DNA of 64,000 nt from Terramyces sp. JEL0728 (taxonomy: Eukaryota > Chytridiomycota > Chytridiomycetes > Rhizophydiales > Terramycetaceae): contig JADIIU010000049.1 in NCBI GenBank assembly GCA_027603945.1, positions 33,858 to 97,857 of the forward strand, in the 5' to 3' direction. The notes under the pieces were generated by a model. It was not told where the DNA came from, made no database searches, and saw only the letters and a list, made by a program, of their open reading frames with translations. The translations under genes and the position numbers were made by a program. Numbering within the stretch: position 1 is the first letter of the stretch; every line of letters starts with the position of its first letter. Positions 34,063-46,571 of the stretch are shown piece by piece.

Positions 34063-35085
34063 TTACCATTCCAAAACATACTTTTCAGCCTTTGCCTTGC
34101 CGGCTTCCAAATTGTCAAATCCAACTTGGAACTTTTCTAATCCGCCAATACTGGTAATCTTTTGAAAGACAAGTTTCTTTTCTTGCAAGAGTTTAGTGAG
34201 ATAGGCAGCCCACCATTCAGTATGCTTCTTGTGTTCTGGGAAAGCTGGAGTAGTGAATCCCATCTTGGTGAAAGGCTTACCAAGAGCAGTATAATACATC
34301 ATTGGAACCATTTGTACATTTTTGTTGTTTTCTGCGAGATCTTTAGATTGACCCAAGAGCAATACCAACTTTCCTCCAGTCATAGAGTTTGAAGCCAAAG
34401 GAACAGTGTTGTTTTCAGAAATAGCATCCAAACCAAAAGTCAAATCATTTCCGGCCCATTCCAAGATTTTCTTTGAAACTTCAGGATCACGATAATCAAA
34501 CACCTTTTCAGCACCGAGGGCCAAGATATTTTCATGAGATGCTGGTGACGCAGTTGCTACAACTCTCAATCCGGCTAATTTTCCAAGTTGCACCGCAAAG
34601 TGTCCTACAGAGCCTGATGCCCCCCAGACTAGCAATTTTGGTCTGTTTCCAGTTGCTGGCTTTTCAGGAGTTGGTAATCCCAAGTGATAAAAGAGAGCCA
34701 TCGCAGCAGTACCTGCACCAACACCCAGAGTAGAAGCTTCGGCAAAAGTAACATGATCTGGGATCTTGTATGTAATACTAGCTTCGGCAGTACAGTATTC
34801 AGCGAACGATCCATTCAAACTGTCTCCGCCATGTACTAATCCAGCTACACGATCACCAACTTTAAAGTTGTTTACCCCAGACCCAACTCCTTCAACAACT
34901 CCAGCAAAATCGCATCCACTAACGACTCCTGGCTTTGAAATGTATTTGACGTGTTTCCAATCGGTTGGGTTCAATGCTGCTGCATGAACTTTAACCAACA
35001 GCTCAGAAGGCGACGGACATGGCTTTGAGATTGCTTGCACTTCGGCTTTCTGACCTGCAACTACTACTACTGCTTTGATTGACAT
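34063..35085 (-). CDS. Zinc-free MDR oxidoreductase (trans-enoyl reductase-like)
   Basis: 340-aa single-exon protein of the medium-chain dehydrogenase/reductase family. The N-terminal GroES-like fold has AALNPTDWKHVK and GCDFAGVVEGVGSGV. The NADPH site is VWGASGSVGHFAVQLGKLAGLRVVATAS (AxxGxxG). The zinc ligands of alcohol dehydrogenases are absent. Fungal relatives are annotated as zinc-binding dehydrogenases or toxD-like enoyl reductases; the substrate is unknown. There is no biosynthetic cluster around it. Confidence 0.85.
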   Translation of the reverse strand: MSIKAVVVVAGQKAEVQAISKPCPSPSELLVKVHAAALNPTDWKHVKYISKPGVVSGCDFAGVVEGVGSGVNNFKVGDRVAGLVHGGDSLNGSFAEYCTAEASITYKIPDHVTFAEASTLGVGAGTAAMALFYHLGLPTPEKPATGNRPKLLVWGASGSVGHFAVQLGKLAGLRVVATASPASHENILALGAEKVFDYRDPEVSKKILEWAGNDLTFGLDAISENNTVPLASNSMTGGKLVLLLGQSKDLAENNKNVQMVPMMYYTALGKPFTKMGFTTPAFPEHKKHTEWWAAYLTKLLQEKKLVFQKITSIGGLEKFQVGFDNLEAGKAKAEKYVLEW

Positions 35086-35345
35086 TGTTATTCACTAAAG
35101 TTAGCGGGATTTATACCGAGAATTTTTCGGGCGAGTAAACAATTTAATCGCGGATAAAAGCGTATTATCCGCTCCACCGCAGTTTTAAAACATTCCAGAA
35201 TTAGCTGTGCATTTAGTCGGAATGGTAGGCTCTATTTTAATCATAAAGATGTGCTATGGCAACTCGCCAACAAAGTTATTATTTGGAAGCACTAATACCA
35301 GAAAATAATGCCAAATAATGAAACAAAAATTTAATGAAAAAGAAA

Positions 35346-37063
35346 TTATAGTGCCCCTATTTCTGCAGATGCTCTTTTCACTTTGTTTAGAGACAAGATC
35401 GCTACATGTCCGTGAGCATCGAGCAACTGCGGCTCGCACAATTCATCGTAAATTTCTTCAAAATTACTTATTAAAGTTTGGAGGCCAAGCAAATATCCGC
35501 TATCTGGGCCAGCAGTGGTAGGTGGGTAATTAGCATTAGGGTCTATTGTCATTATACAATTAGCAAAGTCAATCATTCTTATATCTACAGGTTTCTTTGG
35601 ATTCAAGTGCCCGTCATACAAAATCAGTAGCGAGCTGGCGTAAAATCTGGAAGCGGGCATAGTGGCTATGGTTTGTGAAAGTAGTTGCAGTTTCTCTATT
35701 ATTAAGGGTATATGTCCAATGAGATATGAATTTCCATTATCCAAGAAAGATAATAGCGATTTTTTGAAATTTGATGGGTTGATCTGTCTTCCCACATATT
35801 TATCCAAGTATTTATACGTCTGAGTATCCTGTTTGAATAGCTGCGTTAATAAATCAATCACCTGCATGCCGCAGATCCTAACGCCGAGTCTTTTTGATGT
35901 ACTCTTTTCGCATTTCTTTTCCTGGGACTGCTTCTTTTCTGGAGACGCATTGACTCCATACTGCCTTGTTCCCATCTTCAAATCCAGGATACTTGGATAT
36001 TCCAGACCATTGGTTAGATCTTCAAGTAATAAAAACTTTTGAATTTGATAACTCTTTTCATTTTGCAGCTTGGCAAGTCTGTTGTTGTACAAATGTAATG
36101 ACCACGGATTCATATGGTGGTCAGGAGTTTGTTCAGATGATGCTACTGATTGAAAAGACTCATTACTGATTCTTTGAAGAGAGTTTTCTCCAGAATCGCT
36201 TCCTATGCCAGATAGCCGCGGTAATTTTTCAAGCCCGTCGTTGCCAAGAGTGCCAAGCGATACTCTAGAAGCCTTCTTTTTTACAGGCGTGTTAGATACA
36301 AAGTCGTCGTCAGACATTTGAAATATAGGCTCAGTATCACTCTCCTCTTTCAGCACAGTCTTTTGCAATTTTGGGGTATCAATTGGCTTTTCAAATTTAG
36401 CTTCTTGATCGATTTGATTAATAACTTCCGCAACTGACTTTAATTGGGCGAACCGAGCTCTTATTCTCTTTGGAGATAGGGCTTCTTTAAATATTTGTTG
36501 TTGCAATTTCCTATTGTATGAACGAGTGTTCTTATCCAAATTATCGTCCAAATCCAGCAAGTGCTTGTTATGTTCCAACATGACAACCGGGGTATTATGG
36601 CCAAATGAATGATGATCAACTGAGCTTTGAAAAGTGACATTTACTGTGCCTAAATATGTTGCTACAAATGGCAGTAGTTGAGGGTATTCCGATGATACAT
36701 GTTCGTAAAAATCTTGTTCTCTAGCAATTAAGTTTCCGGTTACCTAGTGTCCAGTGGTTTACAAAGCGCCTTGTCTGAAAACCTCAGAAAGGAAGCATGG
36801 CCACCAACCTGTCGTTAAATACAAAATACCTGGTTTTTAAATGGCGTGAGAGGTAGCGTAGGATTAGTAGCCAAGTAGCTTGAACCATATTTATACTCCT
36901 CGTCCTCATCCTCACTATTTCTGGACGAAAGTGAACATGTATCAGATTTCATTTTCCACTTTCCCTCGAAAATTTCAGATCGAAGGTCGGATATACTTGA
37001 AGAGTGATTCAATGATGATGTCGATATGCGTTTTATTCCTGGTGAATATGAAGCTGATTCCAT
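35346..37063 (-). CDS. KCS1: Inositol hexakisphosphate kinase
   Basis: 557-aa IP6 kinase making inositol pyrophosphates. Exons 37063-36830, 36808-36744, 36720-35346, with introns of 21 and 23 nt. The N-terminal 75 residues are disordered and Ser/Glu-rich. Splicing restores PLTPFKNQVGGHASFLRFSDKALCKPLDTREQDFYEHV and TYLGTVNVTF, typical of KCS1. The catalytic signatures are PSILDLKMGTRQYG (PxxxDxKxG), ASSLLILYDG (SSLL) and RMIDFANC (IDF). I took the ATG at 37061-37063; an ATG at 37144 is in frame but adds a Cys-rich stretch unlike the family. Confidence 0.92.
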
Positions 37064-37448
37064 TTTTTCAAAAAGAAAGAAAATTAAGCAGGAGCTGCAA
37101 GTTTGACACAGCGCAACACGTGGGGACTGTCCATTGTTTCTCATCCAAACAACAAAAACATGCCTGAAAAGGTTTCGAACCTAAATTACAACTACTGGGA
37201 TAAAGTTAACGAAATGCTGATCTCATCTTTTAAAAGTTTTGGCATACTCAGCCATAAAATTACCGTATCACCACAGGCAACTTGAGAGGGGATTAGAATC
37301 AGCTCCGAGACTTGAATTTGTACATTGTTGCATATGGTTAAAAGCATCTGCCAGCACTCTTTCCTGGACTCGCCTTTCAATTTCTGTTATCTCTTTTATC
37401 AAATGGGCTGAGGGAGAAAACGCCGACTCTGAATTTGATTCATTTTTT
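37064..37448. other. 385-bp divergent intergenic region
   Basis: Lies between the IP6 kinase and lipase starts. A 41-codon plus-strand ORF (37160-37285) and protein-like fragments on both strands are present. None can be linked by a typical micro-intron or matched to a family, so I call no gene. Confidence 0.4.
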
Positions 37449-38305
37449 ATGAGAGAGGCAGTTCACCTGGTTGTCTTACTCCATGGAATAAATGGGACAT
37501 CGTCAGAATTGGATTACGTGAAGGAACAGCTCATCCAGCACTTTGGTTCAGAAACTGTGGTGTTTGAAAATCCCACCATCAATGAAGGATTTACGAACGA
37601 CGGCTGTCTAAAAGGCGCTGGGAGGATTTACGATTGGGTTATGGATCAACAAAAGACCATGGATATTGGTTATATTTCATTTGTTTGCCATTCACTTGGC
37701 GGGATTTACGCCAGAGCAGTAATTGGAATGATGTACAGCGAGCAAATAATTCCAAGCAGAATGATGCCGCTAAACTATATCACACTTGCTACTCCCCATC
37801 TGGGTGCCAGACAGCATGCGCATTTAGGCGATACGATCACAGGGATGGTGGTTAAAGTAGTCTGCGGGCCAACAGTAACCGGTACGTCATCCTAATATCA
37901 GAGCTTACGTTGAACGATCATCCAACCAAAGACGGATGCTTATTCTCCCATCTATCAGATAAGCACCACGTTGACTCCCTCGGTACATTTAGGAACCTAA
38001 TTGTATATTCAAACGTAAATAATGATATCACTGTAAACTACCTTACAGGAGCCATTAGGAGGGAGCCTATGGATGACGATAAACGGGCAAAAATTATTCA
38101 CGACGACAGGCTGGAAGTGGTGAAGTGTAAAAAAGTGAGAATTGAAGACAAACTATATACCGCTTTGAATATCCTGCCTTGGAAGCGATTCGCAGTCTAT
38201 CCAAAGAGGCTGTTCCTTGCTCATACTGACATGGTAACCAAAAAATACGGCCATCATGTCGTAGAACACCTTTTGACTCAGTTCTATCATCCAAATAAAG
38301 AATAA
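37449..38305 (+). CDS. DUF676 serine hydrolase/lipase
   Basis: 278 aa. Exons 37449-37881 and 37902-38305 around a 20-nt intron. The N-terminus HLVVLLHGINGTSSELDYV is the start typical of DUF676 lipases. The nucleophile elbow is SFVCHSLGGIYAR (GxSxG replaced by CHSLGG, the usual form in this family). LATPHLGARQH follows. The spliced segment TVTELTLNDHPTKDGCLF matches the relatives. The acid and His residues are probably in the second exon (NVNNDITV and GHHVVEH). Yeast relatives (LPL1, ROG1) act on lipid droplets or membranes. Confidence 0.86.
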
Positions 38306-38307
38306 AG

Positions 38308-41032
38308 TTAACAATAATTATTCAATCCTCTGAATGGCTTTGTGTAGTCGATACGCCATTCGCCATCCACTATAAACTTGTACTCGTAACTTGTAGCTGG
38401 AAGATACATCTCGGCAATAAATTCATTTCCATTACTGTCCATTTCAATAGCATCATTCCAATTATCCCAACTACCTTTTAATAAAACTTGGTTTCCTTCC
38501 ATTTCCCATTTAAATATATACTGAGTTAGAACTGCTTACTTTGATTATACTTGGGGTAAGTAGATCTACAGCCTGTCTACAGTCGATATCTTGGTTTTCT
38601 AAAGTGCTATTTGCCGACTCTGGGGCAGGTGCTATTTCTTGAGGATCGTAATCCAACATTGACGTTGGGCTTTCCTCTTCAGTCGAATTAAATTCAGTTG
38701 CGTCTGAATCTGTTTTTTCCACAGTTTCTGGCTCTTTTGCTGTAACTATTCCAACGACATAGCTGCCATGGTCTTCAGCCCTGAGCTTGACAATACCACA
38801 TTTTTCTGCATCTAATAAATACTCTTTGACATTCTTGTAGTTGAATTTTTTAACAGCGGGTCCCACAATAGGCCCAAGGAAGCTGCTTGTAGAATACTCA
38901 ACATCCACAAGTGCGTTAAGAAGTAGCTGGAATCTTGGGTGGCATAAATCTCTATCCTTTCGGAGTACAACAAACATGTTTCCATTCGGATCACTCTTAT
39001 TATGGATTTTTACTAATCCTTTTGATTCAGCTTCTAGAAGGTATACCTTGAGTGACTGGAAACCAAGCTTTTTGATTATCCTTATTAGCTAGTTGTAAGC
39101 AAAAGCGCACCTTTTCTCCTATTTGACTGCTGCTACTTTTACCTTTTCTTTCCTGCAAAAAGGAAACCAGTGGATTAAATGTATCTTGTGCATCCCCAGT
39201 ACAAGTCGCAGGTAATTGAACGAAAATGTTTCCATTTTTGTCATTGAAATTCAGCTCTACCAAATTTTCCTTCTCGGCTTCTTTAAGAAACTGCTTAACA
39301 GTGTCGTAACCAAGGTTCTTTATATAAGAGGACAGCTGGGTTAATTCCTAATACCTTTTCGCCCAATATGCTGCTTGACAATGGTCCAGATTGCAGCAAT
39401 TTTAACAGCATTTGAAAGTCTTTCTTTCGTGGCTCGGTTCTCTGCTCTGCAGCACCGGTAGACTTGTCCACATTGCCGTCCAATATACCAGCTTCTTCTG
39501 CTGCTTTCATGTACTCAATGTCCGATTGGAAGCCATATTTACTAGCAGTGGTAGTCAGCTATTGTAAGAGAGACCTTACTTCTTCAGTACTTGGATCAAT
39601 ACCTTTTTGTATCATTTCTATCAACTCCTTAAAGATATCCAATCTGTATACCATTGTAATTTTTCCGATTTCTTTTGTACAAACTGTGTTGCATGAGGAA
39701 GCATATTCAAGGTACTGTTTTACATTCACAAAATTATATTGGACAAAAGCCCCGTTTAGCAGTCCGCCAATGTGCGATGTATCTAGTTTATGGGTTTGCA
39801 TAATATCAAACAAGGACAATAGCGTGCCAAGCGGTGTTGTCATGGGTGGTATATTGATCTTGACTATATTATCTTTTGTAGATATATAATGATTGCTGCT
39901 GGCGGCTCTTAGGTATTGCTCTGCCGTTGCATATTTTTCGTTGGGTTGGTGGGCTAGGAGGTTGTCCAGCGTAATGGCGAGAAGCTCCTTTTCAACAACG
40001 ATTGGTGATTGATTACAATTATATATTTGGAAGGTAGCGTCTAAAAGCATGGTGAATGCAGGTCTGCAACCTTCGTAGTATGCAGCCCTAAACAAACACA
40101 GCTGGCTAGACACCCCTTCATGCTGCTTAAATAACTTTAACCCATGTTCTGTAACATCGTTTCTATTTAATAGTCCGTGATTAACCGCTCTTTCTTTATA
40201 TTCCTGGAGTGAATTAAACCCACAAGATAGTATGGCTGAAGGCGACAATGATGTAGATCCGATTACAGACCTTAGTAATGGAATAAATCTGATATCAGAA
40301 TACTGTCTATGACAAGGTGCTCCGTTTACAATTGAGGAATAACTTTGTTTCTTTTCAGTTGATTTTGATTGTAAATCCCCGAGATTTCTCAAAGGCATTC
40401 CAGGCGAGCTGGATATACTAGAATAATCCTCCGACATTCGTTTTTTCTCTCCGTTAATAGATCTACTGGGGGATGTTCCTGTGGAGTTTGGTTTGCTGTT
40501 GCTGTTTAACACTTCAGTCCATTTCAACACTTTTGAACACGAATTTAATAGTATAGGGTTGATATTTCCGTGGTAAATTAATATACAAGAGTACTGCCAT
40601 GTTTCTAGGAGATTCAAAATCTTGCTGAAATCACAAAGATTAAAATAAAGTACCGATCGCCTGTAATCAATATAATGGTATGCGGAGCTTTTGTAAAATG
40701 AGTCAGTTTCTATGATTAACAGCGTGTACCTGATGTTAGACAAGCAGTACCATTATCTCTACCAAAATAGCAATATCTGCCGCAGCACTCTTACCGCTAG
40801 ATACATGTAGTATAGAAACACCTGCGTAAACAATAATAACCTGATTCTTCCAGTTCACTTCTAGTACTGGTTGCCAGTTGACTAGAATTGCCAATTGCAT
40901 AGATGTTGGTCAACTTGAATCCCAGCTGTTTCAACTGCTGCACAACTGTATATCCCTTTGGTTAATCACGATTACTCGATATCCGTTTGGGACAGATACG
41001 TTTTCGAAATCCCAAAAAACAGTTGCTTGCAT
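38308..41032 (-). CDS. NYN domain, LOTUS (OST-HTH) repeat and glycogen-binding domain protein
   Basis: About 862 aa. Exons: 41032-40976, 40955-40841, 40821 to about 40746, 40729-39580, 39558-39355, 39335-39111, 39088-38540, 38520-38308. The N-terminal NYN ribonuclease fold reads VFWDFENVSVPNGYRGYTVVQQL..., then GKSAAADIAILVEIM and LLIIETDSFY. Five to seven LOTUS-type winged-helix repeats follow (for example LGYDTVKQFLKEAEKENLVEL, LGFQSLKVYLLEAESKGLVKI, FNYKNVKEYLLDAEKCGIVKL). The C-terminus is an AMPK-type CBM48 domain (FKWEMEGNQVLLKGSWDNW...YEYKFIVDGEWRIDY). NYN plus LOTUS repeats resembles MARF1, an mRNA-destabilising nuclease; the CBM48 end is new to me. The junction near 40730-40750 is off by one base (see findings). 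Confidence 0.82.
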
Positions 41033-41329
41033 ACAAGATTGCTGATCAAAAGCCAAAATTGATTTTCACATGCATCATGATACTGTCTGGCAATCAAAGA
41101 TACTCTCTAAATAACTTATATACGATCAGTCTCACGATACTCAACACTAGAAGGATATCTGTTTTATATGGGCAAATCCATCCCGCATCCTAATCTCATT
41201 ATACGGATCAAAGTAGAATCGGCGGAGACTTGCATCGCCAACTATCTGAATAAACATGGATTCTACTCAATGTTCCTTTGATAAATAAAAAGCCCAAGGT
41301 ATATTAAATACCGTGCATTTGGGTGCAGT

Positions 41330-42049
41330 TTATTTCTTTGCAAAGGTCACCTTCATTTCCCTATCCTGTGTGATTCGGTATCCATTTAACGACTGCTTGG
41401 CAAGTGTACTTTCCATTTCGCTTTCATATTCAACAAAGGCAATATCAGACTTTCCAGGAATCAAACGGACTTCAATAAATCCTCCAAATCTGTAATTAGT
41501 CATATAGTACTGTGAGAACATGGAGTTTAGCATTTGTTCTGTAGTGCCTGGTGGCAAATTCTGAACAAATAGAATAGCGTTTGGCGGTAGACTATCCTCA
41601 CCAGTCTTCTTTTTGGGTTTCTTTTGCACTGGTACCACTTCAGTTTTCCTATTAGATTTGACCTCTTCTCGCTTGCGTTTATGTTGTTCCAATTTCTCTT
41701 TCCCATCCAAAGCGGTTACTGCAAAGCTTGGCTCTCTGGCGAATTGGACATCCTGTTGTTAGATCAAAATTACCATTGGTTTTTCAAATAGTGGAAACCC
41801 TTGTGCTTTCGACAGTGCAAAAGCTGCAATTTCGCTGGATTCAAACGACACATAGGCTTGTCCTCTATGCTTGATATGTTTCTTGACTCTTGTTTCGACA
41901 ATCCTTCCAAACTGTGAAAAAATGGCTTCCAGGGCCATCTTCATTGTATTCATGCCAAGCTTTTCATTCAGATTTCTAATATACAATGTCGCTTGAGGAG
42001 TAGTTGGCGGTGGTGCTAGTGGTTTTCTCTCTGGTTTGAGAAAGTTCAT
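41330..42049 (-). CDS. U1A/U2B''-type snRNP protein
   Basis: 232 aa. Exons 42049-41774 and 41752-41330, with a 21-nt intron. RRM1 (ATLYIRNLNEKLGMNTMKMALEAIFSQFGRIVETRVKK...RGQAYVSF) and the restored QGFPLFEKPMDVQFARE match U1A/U2B''. A basic linker (KRKREEVKSNRK, KKPKKK) leads to RRM2 (NAILFVQNLPPGTTEQMLNSMFSQY...REMKVTFAKK). It binds a snRNA stem-loop in the U1 or U2 snRNP. One gene may serve both snRNPs, as SNF does in flies, but that is inference. It is of interest next to the tiny introns of this genome. Confidence 0.92.
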
Positions 42050-42425
42050 TTTAGATTAGAGAAAAATCCAAAGTCCAAGCATGCATTCCCAAGGATGGCT
42101 CATGCCAATACCGCTCAACTCAATCTTCATAATTTTCAAGTGCAATATTGCGCAATAAATTGCCCATTCGCAATTTAAACACTTTTTACCCGCTGTAAAT
42201 GCTCTGGAACTCTGTCCAATCGTGAATTCAACTCGCTGGGGTTGGCGGTCTCTCCAACGATTGCACTTGGCAGATGGGAAGGAACTATCACCTGCTTACC
42301 TAATACAGATGAAAACGATGGAAATCCTTCCCCCCTTCCAATCACGTAAGCAACGCCACCGCAATCAAATTTTTTTCAATATAAAGCGCAAACTCCCCCA
42401 TTTTCTTGTATTTTTATCCTGCGAA
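42050..42425. other. 376-bp divergent intergenic region, no gene seen
   Basis: Lies between the snRNP gene and SAM synthetase starts. Presumably two promoters. No ORF of interest or repeat was noted. Confidence 0.5.
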
Positions 42426-43619
42426 ATGACCAAGATCAACAACGAAGGTAATCTAATGCATTGACATCCAGGCGAAGTTTTCCTATTCACATCCGAATCT
42501 GTCGGCGAAGGACACCCAGATAAGATTTGCGACCAAGTTTCCGATGCTATCTTGGACGCATGTTTGGCTGTTGACCCATTCTCCAGAGTTGCTTGTGAAA
42601 CTGCTGCAAAGACCGGTATGATCATGGTTCTCGGTGAAATTACCACCAAGGCAACTTTGGACTACCAAAAGATCATTCGTGACACTATCAAGAAGATTGG
42701 TTACGACGACTCTGCCAAAGGGTTCGATTACAAGACCTGTAACGTACTTGTTGCCATCGAACAACAATCCCCAGATATCGCTGGTGGATTAGTCTTGCAA
42801 GGTGAAGAACTTGCCAAGATTGGTGCTGGTGATCAGGGTATCATGTTTGGTTATGCTACCGATGAAACCCCAGAATTGATGCCATTGACCATCATGCTTG
42901 CCCACAAATTGAACATCAAGATGTCTGAACTCCGTAACTCTGGCGAATTAGGATGGTTACGTCCTGATTCCAAGACTCAAGTCACTGTCGAATACAAAGT
43001 AATTGACGGTGTCCCAGTCCCGCAAAGAGTCCACACCATCGTTATCTCTACTCAACACGCTGAAGAAATCACCAACGAAAAGATTACCAGCGAATTGATG
43101 GAAAAGGTCATCAAGGTTGTTATCCCAGCTAAATACCTTGACAACAACACCGTCTACCACATCCAGCCATCTGGCCGTTTCGTTATTGGTGGGCCACAAG
43201 GTGATGCTGGTGTTACCGGACGTAAAATCATTGTCGATACCTATGGTGGTTGGGGTGCTCACGGTGGAGGTGCTTTCTCTGGAAAGGACTGGTCCAAGGT
43301 AGACAGATCCGCTGCTTACACTGCTAGATGGGTTGCTAAATCTATTGTTGCTGCCGGATTAGCTCGCCGTGTGTTAGTGCAATTCTCATATGCTATTGGT
43401 GTTGCTGAACCAACTTCCGTTTACATTGATACTTATGGAACCGGAAAGAAATCCAACGCTGAATTGTTGGCCATCATCAAGAACAACTTTGACTTGCGTC
43501 CTGGTGTCATTGTACAAGAATTAGACTTGTTCAAGCCGGTCTACAGAGACACTGCCGCTTATGGACACTTTGGACGTTCTGAATTCTCATGGGAAAAACC
43601 AAAGACTCTTAAATTTTAA
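42426..43619 (+). CDS. S-adenosylmethionine synthetase
   Basis: 389 aa, makes SAM from methionine and ATP in the cytosol. Exons 42426-42447 and 42472-43619. The 24-nt intron is the longest placed in this window and its acceptor lies after [50 protein letters not shown] and [19 protein letters not shown] are the standard signatures (SAM1/SAM2 in yeast, MAT2A in human). Codon choice leans to C-ending codons (ATC, GTC, GAC, TAC) more than its neighbours, as expected for a highly expressed gene. Confidence 0.97.
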
Positions 43620-44036
43620 GCACTTAATAAAGTAAGACATTGTATTTGCACAAATGCTGGATTGGATTGTAGTGCCATGATATATTTGCTTTCGACATCT
43701 CTGGAAAGCTCTGCGTGGCTCTACTAAAAGATCATAGACTTAATTCTACCGTTTTGGCGTACTGCCTTGAAAAGTCATCAGAACGAGCACGCAATTTTGT
43801 GTGATGAAACGACATTGTTCTACCGACTGCAAAGCTCCACGAATGCAGCCATCCCAAAACCACCAGCAAGAGATGAAAGAACAAAAGCCAAACAATATCC
43901 GGCCCTTTAGTTTGAGTGCGAGTGGCCATTCCTGTTGCATTCATTATTATCAAATGTGGGGAGAGCACCTGATCGTGCGGCATGATTATAAATTACAAAC
44001 CCCCACAAAAATTTTCCAAAAGCATTAAACTCCAAA
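43620..44036. other. 417-bp intergenic stretch
   Basis: SAM synthetase 3' UTR and HPPD promoter. An 83-codon minus-strand ORF (43732-43983) with one hydrophobic segment exists, but no family or polyadenylation signal supports it. Confidence 0.45.
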
Positions 44037-45260
<1,224 letters not shown>

Positions 45261-45262
<2 letters not shown>

Positions 45263-45272
45263 TAAATTTATT
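45261..45272. terminator. Palindromic, bidirectional poly(A) signal
   Basis: AATAAATTTATT is a perfect palindrome that reads AATAAA on both strands. It lies between the HPPD stop (45260-45262) and the stop of the facing LAA2-like gene (45276-45278), which are only 13 bp apart. One element can thus serve both genes. Confidence 0.6.
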
Positions 45273-45275
45273 TCA

Positions 45276-46508
45276 TCAAGAATTGAATAATCCCTTCTTT
45301 ACTTTTGTAACTACATTAGCAATATTCACCTTTGGGTTGCTGCTGCTGTTGCGCGTATGTTACCAAACTCGCTATCATTTTGTTGTGCATTTCAGCATCC
45401 ATTACCAACTGCTCTTTAGAATCGAGCCAGTAATTCGTCTGCTCTTGCATCTGTTGCAGACTCTTTTGTAAAGTTTGAACCAATTCCCTCAGCTCCGTCT
45501 TGCTCTTTTTGCGAATTTCATCTTGCTTAAATGAAATTTACCTTCGCTTATATCACACAGTTTCTTTGCGCCTTGCAATTCTACTTCTCTGAAATCTGCA
45601 AGCGCGTCGGTTGATTTTGGAAGCTCTTCGGTCTGCTGAGCGGTACGTTCGGCTTTTGTTACAGTTTTGCTTATAGAATCCAAAAACTTTGTCCTGATTA
45701 GAGATTTCCGCCATCTGAATATATCTGGGTCGTTATAAATATTTTCGGTTTGCAGCTTTTTGAGTAATTGCGTCCAGTCGTCATTTGAAGTAGGCTCTAT
45801 TAAATCTTTTTGTTCGTATAATTTATCGGGTAGTGGTATAGATTCAAGCTCTTTGGTAATTACAAAGGCATTCTCTATATCTTGATTTAGCTGTGACAGG
45901 AATGGATCAGTTTCGTGCGGCAGTAGCAACGTTATTCTGTTGGACTCCTTTTCGTGTTTTTCTACAGGAGGAAATACTGGGGAATTATCCGTTACAGGCT
46001 CCATTTCTGTAGTTTCTTCAAAGTCTCCAAAATCATTAGCAGTTTCTTCAAAGTCTCCAAAATCATTAGCGGTTTCTCCAAAATCCCCGAAATCGTCTTT
46101 GAAATCATCAAACCCACCAGCATCAGCAGCTTTAAAATCAGCAAATCCATTATCATTTTGACTTTCTCCAAAACCAGTATTGTTAGTTTCAAATGCTGCG
46201 AATCCTTGATTCTTCGATTCAAATGCAAACCCTGATTGGTCTTTAGTATCAAATCCTGTTGAAGATGCAAAATTAGCAAATCCACTTGATTTTGAGTTGC
46301 CAACAGGTGGATTTTCACTTTTGCTTATATCAGCGAATCCAAAATCTCCAAATCCCTCTGTGATTTTATAACTTGTAACCTTGGTATCATTTTCTTGTTT
46401 AACAGGAGAATCTTCAACGCTTGCGATAGTGCTCTCCGCTGCAATCTCTACATTTTCGTGGTCTGATTCTTTACCGACTGCAGTCTCCTCATTATCCATA
46501 GTTTTCAT
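45276..46508 (-). CDS. LAA2/aftiphilin-like clathrin-adaptor accessory protein
   Basis: 397 aa. Exons 46508-45542, 45521-45330, 45310-45276, with introns of 20 and 19 nt. The N-terminal half carries many short phenylalanine motifs (GFGDFGFADI, GFANFAS, and DFGDFEE repeated), the type that binds adaptor appendages (AP-1 gamma, GGA). The C-terminal half has DWTQLLKKLQTENIYNDPDIFRWRKSLIRTKFLDSI, seen in fungal LAA2-type proteins, and a final coiled coil with a Q run. The intron acceptor at 45522 is CAAG. The stop is TGA. The first in-frame ATG was chosen as start. Confidence 0.7.
46011..46070. repeat. 30-bp tandem repeat encoding ANDFGDFEET
   Basis: Two perfect 30-bp copies (46011-46040 and 46041-46070), followed by a diverged partial copy, lie in the LAA2-like gene. 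They amplify the FGDF adaptor-binding motif. Confidence 0.85.
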
Positions 46509-46571
46509 TTCGTGTTTGATTTTGATTGAAAGCCACAATAAAGAGAGGCAAAAAAGTTACCAAGTTTGAAA

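Noticed and set aside
37160..37285. 41-codon ORF MPEKVSNLNYNYWDK... as a gene
   Set aside because: No family, no poly(A) signal and no usable intron to the following open frames.
43732..43983. Minus-strand ORF with one hydrophobic segment, considered a PMP3-like protein
   Set aside because: The conserved Cys and PGxxHA positions of that family are missing and no intron repairs them.
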